NCBI RefSeq assembly: GCF_040115645.1
Contig: NW_027096056.1
Span: 124,001 to 188,000, forward strand
Length of the DNA stretch: 64,000 bases
Reading direction: 5' to 3'
Origin: Euwallacea fornicatus
Taxonomy: Eukaryota > Arthropoda > Insecta > Coleoptera > Curculionidae
Translations under genes and position numbers: made by a program
Part shown: positions 38,976 to 50,310 of the stretch, one piece after another
How positions within the stretch are numbered: position 1 is the stretch's first letter
Layout: the number at the start of each line of letters is the position of its first letter
Notes under the pieces: model-generated
What the model saw: only the letters and a program-made list of their open reading frames with translations
The model's database searches: none
What the model was told of the DNA's origin: nothing

Positions 38976-41700
38976 TTAGGTTAGGTGTTCTAACAAGGAG
39001 GCAGCTGGGAAAAGATAGCGGGATTGTCTGTTTGGTCTTGTTAGGCACAGTGGGTTCAATATGCTCCAGTTGTGAGGATTGTTTTTCCATTTGGTCTGTA
39101 ATTGTCTGAGTCTTTCCGTTATTCTTGTCATCCGTGTCCGTTCATAGAGGAGTTCGTTGGATGGGTTGTGTAAGGGGTTTGAGGGATTTCTTATCTTGGT
39201 GATCAGTCTAAGTGCTATTTGTTCCGTGGTCTGTATATGCTTTCTGGTTTTGTCGGTAGCGTTTGCTCTGAGAATGTGTCCGTAGTCAAGCAGCGGCCTA
39301 TAAATGGCTTTATATATTTTGGTTGCTGTTCTGGTACTGATTCCCTTGTTCTTGTATGTGAGTGCTCTAAAGTGCTTTGTCCTTTTTATAATTTCAGTCC
39401 TCGCATTTTGTATGTGTTTCGTAAATTTCAGCTTATTGTCTATTGTTATTCCCAAATATTTTATGTAGTGTCTTGGTTCAGTCCTGTGACCGTCCGCCAT
39501 TATTGCCGGTGAGTTGTCTTTAATTTGATAATTTGGTATTATCAATTGGTTTTTAGTGGCGTTCGGTATTAGTCGCCATTTGTAGAACCACGCCATAGTG
39601 TTGTCCGTTAGTGTTTGTAGTTTTACTACGGTTTTCGCGGTAGTTTTGTCGTGTGCAATCAATGCCGTATCGTCCGCGTATTGTAGTATGTATGCAGTTT
39701 TGTCGATGTGCTTTTTGTCTAGCCGATTGTGGTTGTATATGTCATGGCAATAGACGTTATAAAGAAGGGGGGAGAGTGGCGATCCTTGTGGAAGCCCTTG
39801 TTCGGGAGAAAAAGGAAAGGAGAGAGTGTTGTTAATGCGTACTTCCAATTGTCTGTTTTCGAGTAGATTTTTTATTATTTTAAGTAGATACGTTGGTGTT
39901 TTAAGTTTGTATAGTTTGTATAGTAGACCTTTGTGCCAAACACTGTCAAATGCTTTGTTAATGTCCATGAATAAACATGCTGATTTCCTGCCGCTGAGGT
40001 GTGTTGTTTGTATGTTGTTGGTTAGTATGAAAAGAGGATGAACAGTCGAATGTTTTTGTTTAAATCCGAATTGGTGTGCTGGTATGTGCTGTCCGATCAG
40101 TTTTTGTAGTCTGTTTTTTAATATGTGTTCATAAACTTTACTTATCACCGGGAGTAGTGTAATGGGCCGGTAGTTTTGTGTTAGTGTGGTATTCAGTCCG
40201 TTTTTGGGAATGGGTATGATTATGCCTGCTTTCCACGTATCTGGTATTGTCTTAGTTGCGATGCAGTCGTTAAGTGATTTTTGTATGAGCTCATGAGTTT
40301 GTGGAGTTAGGTTTTTCAGCACCTTACTTTTAATGTTGTCTCTCGCCGGTGCTGTGTCTTTCATGTGAGTCAGTGCTTCTTCGTATTCAGTGTCCGTGAT
40401 TGTGTGGTATGTGTGGTCTGCATCTTGGTTAAAATAGCTGTCATACCAGTCATTTATCAGGGTCCAGTTTTGCTTATCGAAGTTAGGGTTTTGAGAAGTT
40501 GTGAAAGCTTTCTGAAAGTGTCCGGCGAATGCATCGGCCTTGTCTTTGTCTGAGTGATGTTCTACCCCGTTTTCGTAAATGGTGTCTATGTTGTTGTTTT
40601 TTTTGTATCGCGACAGTCTTTTTATTTTCTGCCAGTATGACTTTCCATTGTCTTGTTCAATTCCTTGGCAGGCTTCGAGCCATTTTTCCTGTCTGAATTG
40701 GTAAAGCAGTGTTTTAATATTTCTGTTTAGGCTGTTCATCCCTCTTTTCAGCTCATTGTCCTGGGTTATCATGTATTGTCTGTATAGGTCTCTTTTATTT
40801 TTAATCAGTCTTAAGATGAAGTTAGGTATTGTATGTTGGTAAAATGGGTTTCTCACTAGAGGAGTAAATTTCTCAATCGCCAAGGATAATTGTTGCTGCA
40901 AGTTCACTATAGAGATTGGTTCTCTTTGTGTTTGTACATATTCGTGTATATGCTGCTTTACTTTGTCCGTGTCTGTCCTGTTGAGGTCTAATTTCTTAGT
41001 CCTTTCTTCAGAAAGTGAAGGTCGTGTCTGTTCCAGATCAATGTTAAGGACTATGGCCAAGTGATCGGATCCTAGCTCGTTGGTTAGGTGTATATTGTTT
41101 ATGTTATTTGTAAGGTTTCTTGTGTGAATTAGTACGTCTGGCGTTGTGTCTTGGTTCTCTGGCATCAGGAAAGTTGGTGGTGTATGTTGTTTTATAAAGT
41201 CGGAGTTTTCTAAGAACCTGTCCAGTTATCTTGTCTTGTTTCTGTTGAGGTTGAAGTCTCCAATAATGATCGAGTACTTGAAAAGGCATGTTTTCGTCAG
41301 TAAGTTTTGTTCTATGTTAGAATGTGGATGAATGTATACTACGAATATGTAGAGTTTGTTGTCTAGGTAAGGGATCGTAAAGTGCAAACATTCATTAAGG
41401 GGATTGTTTAGAGATGGGGGATTGGCTTTGCCCAGTTTTATTTTTGGTTTAAGTAGGACCGTTGCACCCCCCCTTGTATTATCAGCAATGTTGCCATGTT
41501 TACAGATATACTGCCAGTCTCTGTATGTCGGAGTCTGTCCTGGTTTAGTTTTGGTCTCTACAAACATGCAGCCGTCGATTTTGTTACGTTCTATGTAATT
41601 GTAGATCAGTTATTTTTTGTGGTTTAATCCGTTGATGTTGGCATAAAGCAGTTTTAAATTGAATGTCCCGTATTCGTGATTGTCTGTCTCAGTTGTTCAA
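38976..41700 (-). pseudogene. LINE J2 ORF2: endonuclease and reverse transcriptase
   Basis: One frame carries the whole protein with TAA stops at 41610-41612 and 41226-41228. Endonuclease motifs: LLYANINGLNHKK, FVETKTKP, IIGDFNLNRNK and LGSDHLAIVL. The RT from about 40250: LTQNYRPITLLPVISKVYEH, ACLFMDINKAFDSVWH, GLPQGSPLSPLLYNVY and the catalytic LQYADDTALI (about 39680-39650). A 729-residue stretch from 41165 to 38976 is uninterrupted. The enzyme would nick DNA and prime reverse transcription. No RNase H is present, fitting the Jockey clade; a CR1-like placement is not excluded. Confidence 0.88.
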
Positions 41701-41876
41701 GGGGTTCAGTTTGGGAGGTCCTGTTAGGCTGGAGCAGGTCGAACATTAAAATGTACATATGGGATCCGAAGAAGACCACCGAGGTGTCAATGTTAAAGTC
41801 TTCAACAAATTGTTTACGCAGTTCCTTTACCAATTCCTCTCTATTCGTGTTAGTCGTTTTGTTAAGTTGGTGTTTA

Positions 41877-42944
41877 TTATTTGTTAATTATAAAGTCGTG
41901 TGTTGTAATAGGTCGATGAATTCTGCTTCCTACTGTTATCTCATCTGACACCTCGTTGGTCCTCCTATTAAAGCACTTAATTTTGACATTGGGTATACCA
42001 TCTATCGGGGCTGTGGGTCTTTTTGGGCATTTCATACTCCATGCCGCATGGTCGTCCGATTTGCATGCAACACACTTGATGGGAAGTGGAGATTTACAGG
42101 TTGCAGTAGGGTGCGGTCCCTGGCACTTGTTGCATTTAATCGGTGTCTTGCATTCCTGTGTCCGGTGATAAAAAGCGTTGCATTTATTACAGGGTGCAGG
42201 GATGGGCGCTGGCGGTTTGCTTTCCACGATCCTGAAGACACGCCCCAGGAAGTGTACCGCGCGTTCGTTCATCAGCTTTTCGTATGTGGCGAGATCGCCG
42301 GTGATCAATCTCATCATGAGAGTTGGAGCGTTTCGTTGTCTTGAGATAATTCTCTTGCAGAATCTAACTCGCAGTTCCATTTTCTCCAGGTGCTTGGAGA
42401 ACATCTCATCGGTAATGTCAAGATCCACCCCAGTTGCTACAACTGAGTAGGAGGCTGTTATGTTGTGGCGGTTGGTGTTTTTTTTATATTGGATAGATGT
42501 AGTTTCATTCCTGCCTAGTTTGAATGACGTTATTACGTTTTGTTGTACGAGGAGTCGGAGGACCTCGATTGTTTTCTGTTCATCATTTGTTTTAATGAGA
42601 AAGTTATTCTCTTGTTTAATAATGATGTCCTTGTTGTTTGTGTTGATGTCCTCCCATTTGAGAGCCATCTGTACTCTGGATGTTGTGGGCGGTGCATAGA
42701 CCACGAATGTGTGGGAACATTTTGAATGTATATTTGGTACGTATGCTATTGCTGTTGTCGTGGTTCCTTGCATTTGTGAAGTACTGGCTGTTTGCCTTTG
42801 TAGTGCCGGTCTTTTTGCTTCTGGTGTTGGGGTAGTGGGGGTGGCCTTAGGTTTCCTACCCCTCTTCTTGGAGTTTGGTTTCGTACACCCGTCGTCCTGA
42901 GAGGCGCGGTCCGACTCGGACTCCTGCGAGCTCCCAGGCTCCAT
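41877..42944 (-). CDS. LINE J2 ORF1, Gag-like protein, 355 aa, intact
   Basis: The ATG at 42944 starts an S/D/E-rich N terminus, followed by a basic stretch (KKRGRKPKATPTTPTPEAKR, about 27-46) that may act as nuclear localisation signal. A central RRM-like region (IIIKQENNFLIKTNDEQKT) and three zinc knuckles (CNKCNAFYHRTQEC; CNKCQGPHPTATC; CVACKSDDHAAWSMKC, about residues 255-310) follow. The protein binds LINE RNA. The frame is unbroken to the TAA at 41877. It is only distantly similar to ORF1 of A and B. Confidence 0.88.
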   Translation of the reverse strand: MEPGSSQESESDRASQDDGCTKPNSKKRGRKPKATPTTPTPEAKRPALQRQTASTSQMQGTTTTAIAYVPNIHSKCSHTFVVYAPPTTSRVQMALKWEDINTNNKDIIIKQENNFLIKTNDEQKTIEVLRLLVQQNVITSFKLGRNETTSIQYKKNTNRHNITASYSVVATGVDLDITDEMFSKHLEKMELRVRFCKRIISRQRNAPTLMMRLITGDLATYEKLMNERAVHFLGRVFRIVESKPPAPIPAPCNKCNAFYHRTQECKTPIKCNKCQGPHPTATCKSPLPIKCVACKSDDHAAWSMKCPKRPTAPIDGIPNVKIKCFNRRTNEVSDEITVGSRIHRPITTHDFIINK

Positions 42945-43105
42945 CCTTCTTTCCGAAGGGCCCCTGTAGATATTGCCCAGGCGATGAGGTGTTTGTACCG
43001 TACGTTTTCGGGGAATATGTTTATTGTTGTTTCTCCGCGATAAGGATTCCCATTTATAGACACTTGCTATCGTTTATACGCAGAATGCACGACCGTCTCT
43101 CTCGG

Positions 43106-45690
43106 CGATTCGCCACAAACTCTGACATTTTATATTTTAACACAAAATGTGCAATCGTTGATATGGGAACGAATTTACGTAAGTGGTTTTACGATAATAT
43201 CCAATATCAAGTATTAAACCAACTATCAGAATTTCAAGAACATGATTCAGGTTTTGCTTTACAAAAAATCGATTACTTAGAAATTAATATTAAAAAATTT
43301 GCAATGGGTAATGGCAATATCAAATTACCTAATAAAATTTCAAAGAAGCAGGCTTGCATTAATATTCAGAATGATGATCCAGCTTGTTTCTATTGGTCAC
43401 TTGTTAGAACTCTTTATCCTATACACCATAGAAATCACAACAATCGTACTAGTTCATATCCACATTACAGTACTGTTTTAAATATCACATGTTTAGAAAT
43501 ACCTATGTCTCTAAACAAAATATATAAATTTGAAAAATTAAACAATATTTTGGTAAATGTTTACGGCTTAGAAATGTCAATGTCCGAAAAGAAAAAACAA
43601 ACTATACAGTGGTTCCAATCAGATTAACACTTCAAAAATTAAACAAACATATTAATTTGGTTTTAATTCAGAACAAATATTATCCTGAATTAAACGACTA
43701 TGATACAGATGTAGAAGAGAATACTGATTTTATATATCACTATTGTTGGATTAAAGATTTATCGCGATTAGTATCTTGTCAGCTAAACAAACGTACACAA
43801 AGCAAAGTAATTTGTGACAGATGTTTAAATTACTTTTCCAGTCAGGAAAAATTATTGACACATAAAGAATTGTTCACTAATTTAAATGACTGTCTAATTT
43901 CGTTTCCCAAATATGTTTAAAAATCATGCTTAAAACAAACTGCTCCATTTGTTATTTATGCTAATTTCGAAAGTCAATTGGAAAATGTTTCTTACTTGAA
44001 TGATAGTTTGGGTAGATATTAAAGACGCATTCCTTTTAGTGTAGGATATTTTGTCAAATATGCATACAACGAATCTTTATCCAAGTTCAAAATGTATCAA
44101 GGTGTTAACTGTGTAGAATACTTTGTTAATGAAATGATTGAATTATCGAAAATTATTTATAACGAAATGAAGAAAAACACTCCTCTGAACATCGAACTCG
44201 GTATAACAAAGGCTAAAAGTTGTCACATTTGTGAAAAACCGTTTTCGCCTATAGATGAAATGGTTCGAGATCATGATCATTTCACAGGCATTTTTAGAGG
44301 ATTGCTCATTCAGTGTGCAATTTAAATTTTCGTAAGCAGTTTGTGGTTCCGATAGTTTTCCAGAACTTTTCCGGGTATGATTCTCATTTTTAAATCAAAT
44401 TTCTATGTAAAAAAGGTTGTTTAAGTGTACTGCCGATTAACAAAGAAAATATATCTCATTCATCCATCATGTAACAAAAAATGACATTAAATTTCTCTAT
44501 ACTGATTCGTATAGATTTTTGGGGGCTTCTCTTGACGAACTTGTAAAATTAATGGAACCGGAAAATTTAAAACTTTTAAAAAGTAAATTTTTAGACGTGA
44601 CGGAAGAAAAATTTTAACTCTTAACGCATAAAGGCGTATTTTGTTACGATTACATTGATAGTATCAATAAATTTGAAGAAACGACTTTACCGTCCAAAGA
44701 ATATTTTTATAATAAACTAGAAGATTCGCATATTGACGATGACGAATATCGACATGCATTGAATGAATGGGATTCATTTTGTTTTGGATTTAATACTTAT
44801 TTACCCTTATTATTTTAATTTGTCATGAGGTAGGCCAGGGTGATGTATTCCTTGTGTTACGCCTATGACTAGTGTTATCGTGCAGGATAGAATCATAATG
44901 CTGCTTTTGAAGATTAAGCATAAGGTGCCCCGTCGGCAGGAATTTTCCTTGCGGTATTCCTTATGATTTTAAAAGAGCAGTGTTTGCGTCTGGAGTCGGA
45001 ACCTTTTACAAGGAATGAAATCCTGCACGATAACTGCCTTTATGCTATCCTAAACAGTTTTAATTGTACCCTAGTCAGGGTACGCCCATGGATAGTGCCC
45101 GATTTTTTTTTATACTTAAGCGTGGAAAGACATTTGATCGTTCTCTTTCTTTAGTGTCGTCACAATCAAGTTGTACGTGTGCGGCTCTGTTAATAATCAA
45201 CAAAATATATACAAGTTTTAAGAAAGAAGCAACTAGTTTATACTAAAAAAAGGGTAAATAATTAAAAGTAAGTCCCCCTTTTTTACACATTTAATATTCA
45301 GACTTTAGGAGGATATTCAGATTTGTATTTGAAAACCGATGTTATACTTTTAGCCGATATTTTGGAACATTTCAGATTAAATTGTATTTCAACACATAAT
45401 CTCGATCCTTCTTGGTATTTTACCATGCCTGAATATACTTGGAACTGTATGTTGAAGTACACTAAATGCAAGTTAGAATTATTACTCGATATTGATCAAA
45501 TAATGTTTATTGAAAAAGTTATTCGTGGTGGTATTTCTGTGTGTAGCAGTAGATATTCCGAAGCAAATAATAAGTACATGTTTAATTATGATCCTCTAAA
45601 ACCATCTAAATATCTTCTTTACCTAGACGCGAACAATTTGTACGGAAAAGCAATGTGTGACTACTTATCTTTCCGTATTCCTCGGAAGAC
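43106..45690 (+). pseudogene. protein-primed DNA polymerase B (Polinton/Maverick type), degraded
   Basis: Plus-strand pieces in three frames fit one polymerase. 43110-43610: N-terminal domain (LRKWFYDNIQYQVL; ACFYWSLVRTLYP). 43600-43920: LRLTLQKLNKHINLVLI...HYCWIKDLSRL and a zinc finger CDRCLNYFSSQEKLLTHK. 43950-44390: exonuclease-type APFVIYANFES, then CHICEKPF...VRDHDHFTGIFRG and FSGYDSHF. 44490-44795: TDSYRFLGASLDELV and SKEYFYNKLEDSHID. 45297-45690: DLYLKTDVILLADILEHFR, GGISVCSSRYSEANNKYMFN, YLLYLDANNLYG. The YCSDT-type palm end is missing. Polintons and related adintovirus-like elements carry this enzyme; no capsid, protease or integrase gene of theirs is nearby. Many stops and frameshifts make it a fossil. 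Confidence 0.85.
44796..45288. mobile_element. 493-bp non-autonomous insertion with 8-bp target duplication
   Basis: ATTTAATA occurs at 44788-44795 and 45289-45296. Taking out the insert and one copy makes the flanking polymerase frame continuous at a conserved point. Subterminal inverted repeats TTTACCCTT (44800-44808) and AAGGGTAAA (45250-45258), and a hairpin GTACCCT-AGTC-AGGGTAC (45066-45083), are present. No coding. 8-bp duplications are typical of hAT elements, but the ends do not show standard hAT TIRs. Confidence 0.75.
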
Positions 45691-45743
45691 TTAAAAAAAA
45701 ATTAAACAATTACTTCTATATTTATGGTTTAATATAAACTTGT

Positions 45744-45975
45744 AGTTAACACAACACTAACAAGAATTATTAATTATAATGGTAACTATACTGTAGGACG
45801 AACTTTGGTAAGTCAGAATAAAATCAACGTGAATTGAATATTAGAGTGATTCGAATGTCAGAGTGAGTGCCGAAGGTCCAGCGCAATGTGGTTTTATTGT
45901 CTGATTCTGCAAGCTCAGCAAGTCTGGGCCGCGTCTCTTTAGTATGGTGGCTTATGGTAGCATCCCCATATAACT
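45744..45975 (-). repeat. errantivirus-2 3' LTR (232 bp)
   Basis: Minus strand starts AGTTATATGGGG directly after the purine tract and ends GTGTTAACT. An AATAAA-type signal (CAATAAAACC) lies in the middle. Confidence 0.7.
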
Positions 45976-45997
45976 TCTCCTCTCTGAGATGAAACTC

Positions 45998-47683
45998 CTA
46001 GGCTAGCCGAGGGAGTGGAACTTCTATTGTCTCTTCCTTTGTCTGCTTGTTTTTCTGACTCCGATCTTTCAGTCGGGGTTGCAGCAACCTTTTCCATATT
46101 AAAGCTGCCATTGCTCCGATAATTATAATATACATTATTAATGTCCACACACTAGGGGGTGTGTAGAGGTCATCGTCCGTCCAGCTGCCGCTTTCCTGCT
46201 CCTCGTAAACTTCATGGTTTAGCTTATTCAGGTCATTTAACTCGAGTTCGGGTAGGTGAATGCTCAAGTTCAAGTTCTGTCGGGGTTGAACGTCTGTGAT
46301 CATATTAGGTAGCAAAATGGGCTTCAGTGTGTTTTCCATGATCGTCATGGTATACTTGCCTGTTGGTTCCCGATGCTTAACTTACATCCCTTTGGAATTT
46401 GGTATAGATATGTCCTGTGCAAGGTTTTGGCTTCTGTTTGTCCATTTTGGCACGTTTGTTAGACTATTTCATCTGTAGGACTTATTATAATCCAATTATC
46501 TGACACATCTAACCTATTTAAAATGATTCTGTCTATTTTCATTAACGTTTGAGTACAGTTCGAAGGATTTTTCACTAAGTTTATCAACTGTATTTCACAA
46601 GGGGTTTCCGGCTGATTTCCCGTCAAGTCCGTTTTATGACACAAGTATAGTTCTGGCTTTAATTTACAATACTCACTGTGAAAGTACGCGTGGTACAACT
46701 GGCTCTTCACAATGTACTTCCCTCTAGGTATGATTGCCCTAAACTGACCCTGAATGTAAACGAAAATAGAATTCAAATGGTAGTAAGAAAATTGCAGATT
46801 CTGAACAGTAGGAATGTGTAAAATGTAGGTGATTTGATAATCCAATAGGAAACACTCCAATTTTATTATTTCTTCGTATTTACCATATTTCCCAAAGTTA
46901 CTGGTAGTGGTAAATTGGTCCTTCCTATGTTGTTGCTTAACTCTGTGAGTGCAGTGAGTAGATCCCTTTGGTCCATTATACTTGAGTGCACGCTATTTAA
47001 TCTTGCAAATATCAATGAGTTTTCGACATCTTGTAGGATGGTGTTGATTATCTCGTATATATCAAATATTCCGTTGACAACTTTTTTAAAACGGATCAAT
47101 TTTTATCGTCGATCACATCTCTGATATAAGGTACAATTTCTTTCAATTTGGCCTCCAGTATTCTATCATTAGCGTAGAGCTGTTTTAGTGTTTTATTAAA
47201 TTTTTCAAAAACTAACACTGTCATTTTTCCTAGAGTTACAACTTGAGTTTGAGTGAGCTTCTGTTTTGCACGTAATTCTCCAATTAATTTGTCATATGTT
47301 TGATCATCTTCTGTGTCCAAATTTCCCGTGATCGCTTTGAACACTGCTCCTAATCCATCCACAATTCCTCGCTTTGATCGATTGGTGTTAGGAAATATTC
47401 GGTAAAAGCGGTTTTCAACTTGTTCCTGTATTGCCTTCATGATCTCGTAGAAATTGCGGAGTTCATTCTTATGTGGGCTTAGATGTGTTGTCGTTTCCCA
47501 ATTGCTGGCCAAATTATTTATTTTTCATCTCATCTCTTCTAGTTGTTCTGCTACTGGTTTTAAATCATTGTCATGGATGAAACTGTGACTTCCATCAATC
47601 AATACTACTTTTCCCACTTCTAGCGGTAACATTCCCGGATTTCCCTTTAGTTCCAACAGTGTGACATCCCTTGCTTGTCTCAT
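45998..47683 (-). pseudogene. errantivirus-2 env, baculovirus F-like fusion glycoprotein
   Basis: The order is that of F-like envelopes. The N-terminal ectodomain (47683-47520) ends in an in-frame TGA. In 47512-47096 a furin-type basic site RSKRG is followed by a fusion-peptide-like IVDGLGAVFKAITGN and a coiled coil. A linker (47099-46866) and the cysteine-rich ectodomain (46860-46459; CKLKPELYLCHK, PCEIQLI) follow. 46348-45998 holds the transmembrane helix (SVWTLIMYIIIIGAMAALIW) and basic tail. Env would let the retrotransposon leave cells as a virus. Frameshifts near 47520, 47098, 46863 and 46400 disable this copy. Confidence 0.85.
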
Positions 47684-47748
47684 GGCTACGATGCTGTAAA
47701 TATTTTTCCTTCGTATTCTTTACGTACATGATTTGGTTTGAGTATAAT

Positions 47749-48302
47749 TTACTCCTTATTTCTACTTGGATTAATACATTTGTGACGGCTGGTCCGTGTT
47801 AGATTGCCTATATTCACCTTTCTTCCAGATTGATTTTCGACAAATTTCCTTTCTCTATTTACAACTTCCGCTTTTGCACATGCTTTAAATTTGTCTCCTA
47901 ATTTTTGCCTAGGATTCTTTATTCTTTCACGCACGTCATCTTCTCCTCAAACATCGTTGGTTCGTCCGGATTCACATTTCGTTTTTCCATTAAGCGTACT
48001 TTACCTCGGTCATTCGCCTATTTATTTCTCCGTACCACAATTTCGTCCTTGCTTTGTGTTCGGTTACGTAGTTGGTCATTAAGTTTTCATTCATAATAAT
48101 GTTGAATGGATCCTCACTTCCTAGGTGTCCGTTCACAACTTCCATTGGTTTGAATCCCGTTGATGAATGAATTGAATTGTTGTATGCTAACACGGCGTAC
48201 TTGACCTTGTGTTTGATCGGTGTCTCTTCTTGACCTTTGTTGTTCAGCAATCTTACGTGTTCTGCTATTGTTGAATGAAATCTCTCCACAATTCCATTTG
48301 AT
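47749..48302 (-). pseudogene. errantivirus-2 integrase, C-terminal part
   Basis: From 48302 the catalytic glutamate motif (VERFHSTIAEHVRLL) and the AYNNSIHSSTGFKPMEVVNG block are readable, then a frameshift near 47990 to the basic C-terminus (NPRQKLGDKFKACAK) ending at 47749. The first two catalytic aspartates are missing because an R2-like LINE replaces the upstream part at 48302. Confidence 0.85.
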
Positions 48303-50310
48303 TACATTGTGCCTCTGAAGGTGAGAACCGTTGGTGCTAGTGCACCTCTGGAGGACGTGTGAAAGGGTCTCGCGGCGGCCACATCCAGCACGACAAAGCC
48401 TGGCAGCAGCGGGCAAGCCAGAACTATGCAGGCCACCAACAGTTGGCAAAGTGTTGGTTAGCTGAACCGCCAGGACATAATCTCAACCCAACCAAGAGGG
48501 GGGGGGGGTCGAGCAGCCAGCCGTGCGAAGCCTTATGGCCAGAGTGCTCGGGGAGGCCGACACCACTAGCGGAGACGGAGAGATGCTCCCGCCAGTAGAT
48601 AGTCTGCTGACCGCCCCGGCCGTATGGGTGGAGCAGTAGCCGCAGACGCTGGTGGAAGGAGGCCACGTAGTCAGTGACTAGAGTTGCGGTGGTGTGCGGA
48701 TCAGTGGCAGCCGCCAGTCTCTCCATGCGGGTCAACAGGATGTCCGGGATACATGCCGAAAGGAAAAAAATCCCTAGCCCGCCATGGCAACGCATGGCAT
48801 AAATAAGCGCATTTGCTATCGAGGCGGGCAGGTGAAGCGCTCTCTTGACAAAAGCCCAGACAGCTTTGTCGCCACGGTCCAAGATGGCCGAACTAATCCT
48901 GGCACTCTGTAGAGTGTACAGAAACTTGGGCAAGACATAATCAACCAACAGCCGAAGTTCCTGATGCGGCTTGAGGGGCGCAGACCCAAGACGCTACAAA
49001 GCAGCCTCAAGCTTGTCCACGCTCGGCATGTCCATCACGGCAAAGCCATAATCGAACCTCAGGTATTTAAAGAACAACTCCGCGCCCACCTATGGTATCT
49101 GCGCAGCCCCTATGAAGATTTTAACAGCACCGGCGAGGTGGCACTTCTTCGCCGATGGAAGTAGTTTGGTGCTGAGGGTTGCGCATTTGTCCGGATTGAG
49201 CTGCATGGATCTAGCTGCGAAAAAATTCACACACCGGCGAACGATCATCTGCAGAACCCTGGCGAAAGAAGTGAGGATCAGCAGGTCATTAGCGTAGGCC
49301 AACGCCAAGATTCAAACGCCATTAACACGGACACAAGCGGGAAGCGTTCCAAGTCGGTGAGCAGCTGATCCAGAACCATATTGAATAGGATAGGGGATAG
49401 GGGGTCGCTCTGTTTGACACCCCGGAGAATGGACACTCCGGGGACAGTGAGGGGCCCGACAGAGATGGAGGTCGAGCATCCGGTCAGATCGCCCATGATA
49501 AAGGCGTCGAGGCGTGGATCGATGGCGAAACGGTCGAGCGCCCTAGAAATAGAGGCATGCGGCACCGTATCAAAGGCCTTCCTCAAGTCCAGTGAAGCGA
49601 TAGAGTAAGGCCGGGTATTCTCCCTGCAATCCTTAATGGCAGCCTGCAGCACCAGCGAGTTGGCCACGCTACCTTCTAAAGAGACGAAACCATACTGGGC
49701 GCACTTGAGCTGGAGGGTCGAGAGCCGAGTGGCGATCATCCGATAGAGGGTGCGGACAAGGATATTAGCAACCTTGACGGGACGCCACAATGTTACTAAA
49801 CGAGGGTCGGAACAACTTTTAGGGATTAAGGTGGTCCGACACTCCTTCAATGGGGCTGGTGTGATGCCGGTGCAGATCATGACATTTAAAAGAACAACGA
49901 TGTCTGCAGGCGGTATCTTCCGAATGTCAGTGGCGGTCATCCCATCAGGTCCGGCAGAGTTGGAAGCACGACGGTCCTCGATAGCTTTCCGAATGTTATC
50001 GAGCGATACAGTAGTGTAGAGACCGGGAATGGAGGTCTTCCGGTCGTGCACGTGCTCATGGACGTCCGGCGAGGACCCAGAGAAAACTTTCTCATAGTGC
50101 ACTCACATTTCGTCAGCGCTGGGGTGGCTAATAGCGGCACCCGGCTCCAATCAGTCGACAATCATCGACGTCAGCGAAGCCGTGTTGTTGAGGTACATCT
50201 CCTGAAAACGTTTGTACCTGTGCGCCCTTCTGGATTTAACGGATTCCTCTCGGGTGTAAGGGGGGGTGGGGGGTACGGCGAGGTTCACCCCTAGAGGCTT
50301 TGGGGGTAAA
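48303..50310 (-). mobile_element. R2-like LINE, type I, truncated at both ends
   Basis: Frames on the minus strand cover the pre-RT region (RAHRYKRFQEMYL, 50240), RT (50102-49278; LVTLWRPVKVANILVRTLYR, ASLDLRKAFDTVPH, RGVKQSDPLSPILFNMV), motif C (AYANDLLIL, about 49290), the thumb, and a C-terminal knuckle (CRAGCGRRETLSHVLQRC, about 48390-48330). The restriction-like endonuclease that should follow is missing. It is the same family as the plus-strand copy at 57461-61055. It ends in errantivirus-2 integrase and begins next to another R2-like copy. Frameshifts and an altered catalytic motif make it dead. Confidence 0.82.

Larger units (their letters stand above)
38811..43105 (-). mobile_element. 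Jockey-type LINE J2, two ORFs
   Basis: The 5' UTR (about 43105-42945), ORF1 (42944-41877), ORF2 (about 41700-38976) and a 3' UTR with AATAAA near 38830 are in order. The end is a TA-rich run (GGTTATATATA) instead of poly-A, with more TA repeats beyond the mariner at 36263-36282. The 5' end abuts the polymerase B pseudogene. It is a different family from J1/A/B. Damage is light: ORF1 is intact and ORF2 has two stops in one frame. Confidence 0.85.
45744..48302 (-). mobile_element. errantivirus-2, 3' half: integrase end, env, 3' LTR
   Basis: On the minus strand integrase (48302-47749), env (47683-45998), a purine tract (AGAGAGGAGA) and an AGTT...AACT LTR (45744-45975) follow one another. The upstream part is cut at 48302 by an R2-like LINE. 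Left flank TTGT, next to the polymerase B remnant. The LTR does not match that of errantivirus-1, -3 or -5. Confidence 0.8.

Noticed and set aside
43078..43110. Polymerase B gene starting at the upstream frame opening near 42875
   Set aside because: Residues before about 43106 are antisense of LINE J2 ORF1 and its 5' UTR.
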